Assembly (NCBI GenBank): GCA_023053685.1
Contig: JALIGW010000001.1
Span: forward strand, 222,503,434-222,567,433
Length of the DNA stretch: 64,000 nucleotides
Origin: Diadophis punctatus similis
Lineage: Eukaryota > Chordata > Lepidosauria > Squamata > Dipsadidae
Direction: 5' to 3'
The position numbers and the translations under genes were made by a program. Below are positions 59,101 to 64,000 of this stretch, in pieces. Under the pieces are notes generated by a model, which did no database searches, was not told the origin of the DNA, and saw only the letters and a list, made by a program, of their open reading frames with translations. Numbering within the stretch: position 1 is the first letter of the stretch; each line of letters opens with the position of its first letter.

Positions 59101-60291
59101 ACACATGCTCCATTTGTGTGAGTGGCAGGCGCATGTGCATGCCGCTTGCTCAAATGGAGCTGTGTATGTGCCCTTGCCAGCCACTTGCGTGAACCATCCC
59201 CTCACTCCTGCCAGTTTACAAAGCCGGAAACGTTGGGAAACTCTGCTGTACAGAGATGTTGCAGAAAGATGATCTTATATTTTCAGCACTTCAGTGCATA
59301 AAGTGTGCTATATAAATGCATTATCTGTATCCTATTTTTCAAAACTCTAAAGACAGAAAATAACGATGGATAGGCAGACCCAATTTCAAATATATAAATC
59401 ATCACAAATCATCACTTAAATTTTCCCTTCTCTTGGATGGATTCTGACCTTAAGAATGCCAAACACCACAAAGTGAGCTACTCTGTTCCACTTGGGCTTT
59501 TCAAAGACTGACAGATGGCCAAGATCATGCTGGAAAAAACCATACTGGATCTGGAAGCAAAAATCAACAAATGTGAGACATATATATGTAATTTCTCCAC
59601 ATTTTTTTCTGTACGGAGTAATTGGTAGAGAAACATCATTAATTGTCATTAATTAATCAAAAAGAACCACAGTTACACTACACATAGCGTGTGATTATAT
59701 GCTATATGTGTAGGGGTATGTGTATATGCATACACACACGTACATACATACGTACATAACACTGTATATGCTGTATGCAGCCATCAAATACAATTATCTT
59801 GGAAAAGCGTGCCTTCATTCCAAACACTTTTATTTCACCAGACAAAAAAGATGAAGCAATATCATGCATATTCTGCAGTATAACTTGCTCAGGTCCTGAA
59901 GCAATAGGAATAGCACTTTTCTTAACGTGTGTGTAGTTGAATTATTATATTCAAATCCAACAGCTCAAAGAATTGAAAGCCAAGATAACTGTACAAGGTG
60001 TTTACTAATTACTAATGAAAGCAATTAAATTGTTCTAAATATGTTGAAGACTGTTCTACAACACTGCTAGGCTCTGCAACACAAAGAGGTTACCTGTCCA
60101 ATGGTGAACATTGCTACTCCAAGGAGAAAAGGCATCCAGGATTTTCCAAAATACCAGATAGTAAACCAAGATGCAATGTCTAGTACGAAAGCATGCAGAA
60201 ACATGAAAGCAAAAAAGCTGAATCTTGACTTCAAGAGCCCCATCTTCTTCACTGTTGCACGCAGTTCATGAAAATCCTTTACCAGCATTTC
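41073..60291 (-). CDS. FADS-type fatty acyl desaturase, exons 3-12 (5' exons not in window)
   Basis: Membrane-bound desaturase of the endoplasmic reticulum, expected to add a double bond to acyl-CoA chains in polyunsaturated fatty acid synthesis, using cytochrome b5 electrons. Ten exons total 1017 bp (338 codons plus TAA). Lengths 198, 102, 129, 58, 77, 98, 97, 80, 126 and 52 follow the vertebrate FADS1/2/3 gene; as I recall human FADS2, the fifth and sixth differ by 3 bp each. Reading phases join correctly across every intron and all splice sites are GT-AG. Histidine boxes HDLGH, HNQHH and QIEHH are intact. The sequence diverges from FADS2 (for instance MPCHN where MPRHN is usual), so a FADS paralogue is likely; which one is uncertain. 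The cytochrome b5 exons 1-2 were not found up to 64000. No internal stop, so probably functional. Confidence 0.93.
41287..41412 (-). CDS. desaturase exon 11
   Basis: 126 bp. Encodes [17 protein letters not shown] then [17 protein letters not shown], the stretch after the third histidine box. Acceptor CCACAG, donor GTAAGT. Confidence 0.95.
41525..41682 (+). repeat. LINE 3' tail (same family as 1085-2425), in intron 10
   Basis: The sequence gtgcatgagcgcaccagcgtgcctaccgtccctgtcc and the terminal catgtttgacaaataaataaataaa are the complement of the 1085-1260 end. It is a short 5'-truncated copy. Confidence 0.8.
42290..42369 (-). CDS. desaturase exon 10 (third histidine box)
   Basis: 80 bp. Encodes [16 protein letters not shown] and [10 protein letters not shown], the QIEHH box that binds a di-iron centre in this family. 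Acceptor CCTTAG, donor GTAAGT. Confidence 0.97.
42639..42798. mobile_element. hAT non-autonomous element, in intron 9
   Basis: Starts CAGTGACAGCTAACC and ends GGTTCGCCATCACGG. It has a perfect 8-bp duplication gactagga (42631-42638 and 42799-42806). Confidence 0.9.
43675..44793 (+). mobile_element. internally deleted L1-like insertion with G-rich 3' UTR, in intron 9
   Basis: It is flanked by an imperfect long duplication (aactggctgtaagtcccataaagaaaa near 43648 and aactggcaataagccccataaagaaaa near 44798), the signature of target-primed insertion. The interior has a promoter-like start, AT-rich sequence, a G-tract at 44671-44720 and a tail ending in AATAAAACTTTTT. No open frame of note. The tail matches the 3' end at 30472-30600, so an L1-like LINE probably supplied it. 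Confidence 0.7.
44671..44720 (+). repeat. G-rich tract, possible G-quadruplex
   Basis: Ten G in a row followed by runs of 3 to 6 G separated by A or T. It is the counterpart of the C-rich tract at 30533-30590 in the minus-strand copy. Confidence 0.85.
45221..45346. mobile_element. palindromic hAT mini-element, in intron 9
   Basis: Starts CAGGGGTCTCCAACCTTGG and ends with its inverse. gtctaaag (45210-45217) and gtctaaac (45347-45354) agree at 7 of 8, leaving three extra bases on the left. Nearly the same element is at 61009-61128. Confidence 0.85.
46184..46280 (-). CDS. desaturase exon 9
   Basis: 97 bp. Encodes [18 protein letters not shown] then [14 protein letters not shown], matching the ESHWFVWVTQMNHI region of FADS2. 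Acceptor ACACAG, donor GTGAGA. Confidence 0.96.
48182..48279 (-). CDS. desaturase exon 8
   Basis: 98 bp. Encodes [17 protein letters not shown] then [15 protein letters not shown], a membrane-spanning part. Acceptor TGACAG, donor GTAATA. Confidence 0.94.
49214..50332 (+). mobile_element. L1 LINE, 5'-truncated, in intron 7
   Basis: The target-site duplication aaaagggaaggccaatg(g/a)aatcat lies at 49190-49213 and 50331-50354. A forward frame of about 200 codons (to 49863) holds the ORF2 C-terminus with [16 protein letters not shown] and the zinc cluster [18 protein letters not shown], then a 3' UTR with AATAAA. The frame is uninterrupted, so the copy is fairly young. It is antisense to the host gene. 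Confidence 0.92.
50524..50600 (-). CDS. desaturase exon 7
   Basis: 77 bp, the same length as in human FADS2. Encodes [19 protein letters not shown] then TRKKWL. Acceptor TATTAG, donor GTAAGT. Confidence 0.93.
50678..50812. mobile_element. palindromic hAT mini-element, in intron 6
   Basis: Starts CAGAGGTAGGCAAAGTTGG and ends with its inverse CCAACTTTGCCTACCCCTG. It has a perfect 8-bp duplication tcctagag (50670-50677 and 50813-50820). Confidence 0.93.
51221..51278 (-). CDS. desaturase exon 6
   Basis: 58 bp. Encodes [19 protein letters not shown], matching YGKKKLKYLPYNHQHEYFF of FADS2 and one codon shorter. Acceptor GTGCAG, donor GTAAGT. Confidence 0.94.
52100..53708 (+). mobile_element. L1 ORF2 endonuclease region, in intron 5
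   Basis: From 52114 a forward frame of 243 codons encodes the APE-type endonuclease: [10 protein letters not shown] at the start, [22 protein letters not shown] and, near the end, VWADHNLV (the catalytic SDH-like site reads ADH). After 52845 the frame is broken, with traces to about 53708 ([17 protein letters not shown] RT linker). It is interrupted by the hAT element at 53053-53370. No RT core remains. Confidence 0.88.
53053..53370. mobile_element. hAT non-autonomous element inside L1
   Basis: Starts CAGGGGTCAGCTACCC and ends GGTTGCTGACTCCTG. Flanks cactagaa (53045-53052) and cactaaaa (53371-53378) agree at 7 of 8. Confidence 0.9.
53713..54449 (-). mobile_element. CR1-group LINE fragment abutting desaturase exon 5
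   Basis: The minus-strand frame from 54414 encodes the RT C-terminal half: [53 protein letters not shown] and [16 protein letters not shown]. It is the same family as 1085-2425 (a diverged catalytic box lies near 54400). It begins at about 54448, only about 5 nt inside the intron after exon 5, and ends at 53713 without its 3' tail. Confidence 0.88.
54453..54581 (-). CDS. desaturase exon 5 (second histidine box)
   Basis: 129 bp. Encodes [19 protein letters not shown] and then CFRKDPDLN, with HNQHH where FADS2 has HFQHH. One codon longer than human. Acceptor CTCAAG, donor GTAAAT; the bases directly after the donor belong to an inserted LINE. Confidence 0.95.
55412..55689 (+). repeat. Ty3 5' LTR
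   Basis: TGTTGTGTTC...AATTTAACA. Polyadenylation signal AATAAAAG near 55640. The TATA-like box reads CAATAAAAGGG here, against CTATAAAAGGG in the 3' copy. A TGGCGATGAGG stretch follows at 55691, placed like a primer-binding site. Confidence 0.93.
55787..56545 (+). pseudogene. gag: Ty3 gag
   Basis: 252 codons: capsid-type Gag ([51 protein letters not shown]) then two knuckles near the end ([13 protein letters not shown] and CQRCERRGH). A TGA at 56543-56545 falls inside the last knuckle, and the same frame stays open afterwards into protease. So it is a nonsense mutation, not the natural end. Confidence 0.9.
56546..57616 (+). pseudogene. pol: Ty3 pol front: protease and RT start
   Basis: In the gag frame. 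Protease has [10 protein letters not shown] at the active site and [13 protein letters not shown] second TGA at 57263-57265 interrupts the linker before RT. RT begins [18 protein letters not shown], with [16 protein letters not shown] (first catalytic aspartate) and [18 protein letters not shown], then stops near 57590 at the deletion junction before the YxDD box. Confidence 0.9.
57590..58364 (+). pseudogene. pol: Ty3 integrase C-terminal part
   Basis: A forward frame from 57600 encodes [19 protein letters not shown] and [15 protein letters not shown], which holds the catalytic glutamate of the DDE triad, then a GPLTYEV module and an acidic tail to TAG at 58362-58364. The first two catalytic aspartates are missing because of the deletion. 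No chromodomain is visible. Confidence 0.9.
58399..58676 (+). repeat. Ty3 3' LTR
   Basis: 278 bp with an intact CTATAAAAGGG TATA box and AATAAAAG signal. Three differences from the 5' copy. Confidence 0.93.
58706..58903 (+). repeat. solo LTR of a related element
   Basis: TGAAGCACAT...TATTCAACA, 198 bp, with a 5-bp duplication tttct (58701-58705 and 58904-58908). It contains GGCAGCTCCCTATAAAAGGGC, near-identical to the promoter part of the Ty3 LTR 30 bp upstream, and AATAAAG. The rest of the LTR differs. Confidence 0.8.
58967..59245. mobile_element. hAT non-autonomous element, in intron 4
   Basis: Starts CAGGCATCCCCAATCTC and ends GTTGGGAAACTCTG. Flanks ctttacag (58959-58966) and ctgtacag (59246-59253) agree at 7 of 8. 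The interior is CA/TG-rich (cacgtgcacgcacacac). Confidence 0.8.
59449..59550 (-). CDS. desaturase exon 4 (first histidine box)
   Basis: 102 bp, the same length as in human FADS2. Encodes [19 protein letters not shown] then [20 protein letters not shown] replaces the usual HDYGH or HDFGH; the two histidines are kept. Acceptor TTCCAG, donor GTCAGA. Confidence 0.96.
60094..60291 (-). CDS. desaturase exon 3
   Basis: 198 bp, the same length as in human FADS2. Encodes [20 protein letters not shown] then two hydrophobic segments ([18 protein letters not shown] and [14 protein letters not shown]), the first membrane hairpin. Acceptor TTGTAG, donor GTAACC. Exon 2 should lie above 60291 but was not recognised. 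Confidence 0.96.
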
Positions 60292-60499
60292 CTACAAGAA
60301 GTGATGACAGGTTTTTTATTTGCTTCAAAAAATTAGAACCCTTTTGGTAGACTAGAAGCCCATCTTGAGTTTTATGTATTAAACTTAAGGTTGGATTTGC
60401 ACCAGGATGAACCACTTGACCATGCAGCTTATTGGGTGACTTAGGACCAGTTACTCTCTCTCAGACCAACCTGTACACAGACTTGCTGGGATAAATTAC

Positions 60500-61567
60500 C
60501 GTATTTTTCGGAGTATAAGACGCACCGAAGTATAAGACGCACCTTAGTTTTGGGGGAGGAAAACAAGGGAAAAAGGCCTCTGCCTGCAAGCAATTTGCCA
60601 ATCAGCAAACAGCAAACAGCACAGATGATATACACTGTTTGCTGTTTATTTCTGTACATGTGTGCCTGACTCATAGAAATAGGAAAGAATTGGAGAAATG
60701 TACATTATGGCAGTATATTAATCCCAGAAAGTTTTCTTAAATGTAATCACGCTAACTCCTCCCAATTATTTAAATAGATCTACTCCAAACATAACTAAGT
60801 CAGGGTTTAATTCAGCTGCCTTATTTTAATACTAATACTTAATACTAATACTTAATACTAAAACAGGACATTTCAGATTATACTTTAAAATTGATGTGGC
60901 TTTCTGGAAGTATTCTCTGCTATTTAAAAGAAGATACAATAGCACTGGGCCTCTTCAGATCAAGCATTTATTTTAAAAAGCTTCTTCATTTTGTTAAATT
61001 GTCTAGAACAGGGGTCTCCAACCTTGGCAACTTTAAGACTTGTGGACTTCAACTCCCAGAATTCCTCAGCCAGAACTCTGGGAGTTGAAGTCCATAAGTC
61101 TTAAAGTTGCCAAGGTTGGAGACCCCTGGTCTAGAACAATAATAAAACAATCTTTAAAAATAAGTTTAATAATTTGAACATTCTATAGGCATTTATAGTT
61201 ATTGACTTACCTTCTTGCAGCAAAAAACAGCCAGTTTCAGCACAGTCTGGTTAACACAAGAAAATAAGATTCTATCTTTGCTTCTCCCTCCAGCAATTTG
61301 ACTCCATGCAGCTTTAGTTTAGTTTCACTTTCATTTTAGCATGTGGATTTGCCGGCAATTTCAATAAAGCAGCTGAGTGTCCGGAGGCAGATAATCAGTG
61401 GCTAATGAGGCTCTGCTGCTGTTTGCTGCAAAAAGGTAAATTGCTGGCAGGCAAAGATCAAGGAGTGGGGGTGGCTGGGTGAGGCTACATTCGGTGTATA
61501 AGACGCACCCAAGTTTTCACCCTCTTTTGGGGGCTAAAAAGGTGCGTCTTATACTCCGAAAAATACG
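60500..61567. mobile_element. DNA transposon-like element with 27-bp inverted ends
   Basis: The left end CGTATTTTTCGGAGTATAAG and on to ...ACGCACC is the exact inverse of the right end near 61541-61567. Just inside, agtataagacgcacc recurs at the left and gtgtataagacgcaccc at the right. No transposase is encoded. A hAT mini-element (61009-61128) and a taatact tandem (near 60830-60865) lie inside. The target-site duplication could not be settled. Confidence 0.75.
61009..61128. mobile_element. palindromic hAT mini-element
   Basis: Starts CAGGGGTCTCCAACCTTGG and ends with its inverse. It has a perfect 8-bp duplication gtctagaa (61001-61008 and 61129-61136). It is nested in 60500-61567. Confidence 0.93.
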
Positions 61568-62364
61568 TGTAAGGAGACCTCCATTTATGTCATCTGGAGG
61601 TTCAAAGAAAGTGCAAGATGTAAATGCAATACATAACTAAATAATGGTCTATCATTTTGATTCCACAGCCTAGAGGTTTTGGGATTCTCACATGTGGGAC
61701 TGAATATTTTGTCAACCATATCTCTTCAGAATGGTAACCACAGTGCTTTCCAAAATTACTATGCATTCTCCTTTCAATTAAACAACAAAGGGAATGAAGT
61801 CAATACCCAAAGATTTATTTCAATGATACTACTTGATGACCAGAAAATATTATCTAGGTCATTGACTAAGTCATTGTCTCATCTGGAAAATGCTTTCCAC
61901 TGTCCTTCTGTCTTTACACTAAACAGGACATCCAGATCTTAAAACAAAGAACCAAGAACTATAATAATATAGCAGTGATAGTAAAAATCTCTAATAGGAA
62001 TGCGATACTAAAGAAGTAGTAAAAGAAAGAGATAGGGTTAAAAGATCCTAAGTGAAGGTTATTAAATACAAAAGTGAATGACTGTATGAAATAAATATAT
62101 TGAGGTGGTTTGATCAGTGAAAAAGAATGAATGAGGATCGACCTGCAAAACAAATTAGTAAGAGGTGAATGGGTCAAGGGGAAGAATGAGAAAGTTATGA
62201 CTGGATATCCTTAAAATGAGAGAGAAAGTTAAAAGTGCAATAGACAATGAATGAAATGATAAATAGACATAGATGAAGCAATTATAGTTTGTAAGAATAT
62301 CTCTTGTCTGTTTGTCTGTCTATCTATCACATTTGCGGTAGCCGCTCATCTTCAATTTCTAGAT
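61568..62364. other. no gene or repeat recognised
   Basis: Searched on the minus strand for the preceding desaturase exon without success. No transposon end found. Confidence 0.35.
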
Positions 62365-63144
62365 CAGGGGTGTCAAACTCAAGGCCTGCGTGCCAGATCT
62401 GGCCCATGAGGTGGCCGTCCTGGAAACAGTGAAGGACCGCCCCGTGGCACCTGAGCCTGGCCCAGGCCGATCAGGTGCTGATCTGCAACCTGATTGCAGC
62501 CATTCAGCCCGGATAGCAGCCAGTCTTACATCCACAGTGCAGCCTTGCTCCCACCCACCTGGGGACTGCATGCTGAGCACTTCCCTTTCACCCAGCCCAC
62601 ATGCACTCACCACCTCCTATGCGCACACCCAGGGGGCGGGGCTGAGGCAGCGCTGCAGATCTAAGGCTGGCCACGGTCTGGCCCAGATGGCGCAATCAGG
62701 TTGCAGATTAGTGCCCTGCCTTTCACTGGGACTGCCCTGCCCCGCATGGGAAAGTCCCGCTGCCAATCTCTCCCCTGCCCTCATCCCTTCCTGAGCACGG
62801 ATGAAGGAAGAAGATGCCAAGGAGATGGATGGAATGGGACCTTTAGGCCAGGGGACTTCGGCCAGCCAGGTGAGATGGGCGATCACAGGGGCTGTGGGGG
62901 GGGGATGCGGCAGGTGAGTGGTGGTGACATGCAGCTTCTGGCATTGGGGTGGGGCAGAAGCAGAACTACACTCTCCTCATCAGGCATGGAGGCAATGGAG
63001 GGGAAGGTGGACAAAAAGGGAAACCACTGCTGCGCAGGTTTTTTTTTTTAACTTGCCAGAGGCTCTGGTCAGAGGTTTCCCATTTTGATCCCTCCCCCAT
63101 CGTTGCCTCTGTGGCTCTCCACTTACTTCTCCCAGACCCAAGCA

Positions 63145-63196
<52 letters not shown>

Positions 63197-64000
63197 AGAG
63201 AGAGGGGGAAGGTGTCTGGTAGCTGGGATCACATGCCTCCCCCCCATCTCTTCAGGGCCTGGGCAGCCATGGTGCTGAAGGGGATCTGGCTTTCCCCACT
63301 CGTGGTGGCCATCTTTTGCCTTCTGGGCCTGGGCGTGTTCTACCACCTGTACTTGGCCTTTCTAGCTGATTGCTTTGCCTCTTTGGGTTGGGTGGGTCTG
63401 CCGAGTGGTGGCAGTGGCAGCCCGTGGTGGGGCCGAGGCGCATCGGGTATGTGAGGGGAACATGCTCCACACGCAGGCCAAGGGCAAGACCTGTGAGGGG
63501 GCTGAGAAGATGACCAGCAGTGACCTGCTCTCCAGCTGCAAGCAAAGACAGACAGCGGGACAAAGTAAGCACGTCCAGTGGTCCGCATCATGTGCCTCCC
63601 CCTGCCTCTGCCTGCTGCCACACGTGCTACTGGGATGGCCAGCCCAGTACAGCAGGCTCCAGAGCCACAGAGTGGCTGAGGGGCTGGCAGGCTCCTGGTG
63701 CTGCAGGAAAACATCATCCCCGACATACAAAGAGTGGCAAGTGCAAAATGGCCGACAGTTTCCTGCACCAGCCGCCCCACCCCCTGTATTGCCTCACGGT
63801 GGCAGCACACCCACCCCACCCTGTGTGTCACCTCATCTCATCCTGTGGGATGAGCCTCCCACCCACCGCCCCATCCACCAGAGACCCCTGGATTTCCTCC
63901 CCAACAGTGCCCAGCCCACGTGAGCAACATCGAGCTGCCCATGCCCTTAGGCCACAGCCAGTTGGTCTTGACCATCCCATCCATGCCCCCCCTCACCCAC
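62365..64000. other. GC-rich sequence beginning with a hAT-like end
   Basis: It begins CAGGGGTGTCAAACTCAAGG, like the hAT element at 39409-39542; a matching right end was not found before the window stops. The GC-rich interior is open in several frames without a motif. A (TG)n run lies at 63150-63193. A short forward frame at 63269-63361 starts in a good context (gcagccATGG) with a hydrophobic segment [20 protein letters not shown] do not recognise it. Confidence 0.4.
63150..63193. repeat. (TG)n microsatellite
   Basis: About 22 TG units followed by tatgagagagag. Confidence 0.95.

Noticed and set aside
61190..61260. Possible desaturase exon 2 with a GTAAGT donor
   Set aside because: The translation shows no similarity to the cytochrome b5-to-desaturase linker, and the piece is inside the repeat 60500-61567.
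62390..63923. Frames of 100-180 codons in the GC-rich right end
   Set aside because: Low-complexity Pro, Ser and Gly content, overlap on both strands and a TG microsatellite; no family recognised.

Overview
The window is vertebrate nuclear DNA, most likely from a squamate reptile and probably a snake. The evidence is the mix of repeats: a tRNA-headed Sauria-type SINE, CR1 and L2 LINEs with typical squamate 3' tails, L1, many short hAT elements with 8-bp target-site duplications (TSDs), Ty3 and copia retrotransposons, and a class I endogenous retrovirus (ERV). No prokaryotic features, CRISPR arrays or rRNA genes are seen.

One host gene is supported. Ten coding exons on the minus strand, from 60291 down to the stop codon at 41073-41075, encode the C-terminal 338 residues of a FADS-type front-end fatty acyl desaturase. 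All three histidine boxes are present (HDLGH, HNQHH, QIEHH), every intron is GT-AG, and the exon lengths follow the vertebrate FADS pattern. The first two exons, carrying the start and the cytochrome b5 domain, were not found and probably lie beyond position 64000. Its introns hold the transposons between 41125 and 60093.

Layout. 1-4675: decayed copia and CR1-group LINE pieces and hAT elements. 4680-14454: a young minus-strand provirus with 510-bp LTRs that differ at 2 positions, carrying gag, pro, pol and env with a few breaks. 15105-20412: a minus-strand CR1 split by a hAT element and by a plus-strand L2. 20757-30430: foldback elements, a second CR1, Tc1, L1, BEL/Pao-like, copia and old ERV remnants, several carrying hAT insertions. 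30472-35290: an internally deleted L1 interrupted by a 1-kb foldback hAT element. 35310-40440: CR1, SINE and a decayed R4-like LINE. 41073-60291: the desaturase gene, with L1 copies, an internally deleted Ty3 element (LTRs 3/278 different) and a solo LTR in its introns. 60500-61567: an element with long terminal inverted repeats (TIRs). 62365-64000: GC-rich sequence beginning with a hAT-like end.

Most notable points: the gag-pro junction of the provirus is an in-frame UGA followed by CGG, a known leaky context, with a possible downstream stem; a LINE joins the desaturase gene within about 5 nt of the exon 5 splice donor; two hAT elements share TAAGGTGACCAGA-type ends and one has 264-nt inverted arms; and six hAT insertions share a central CTAG in their duplicated target sites.
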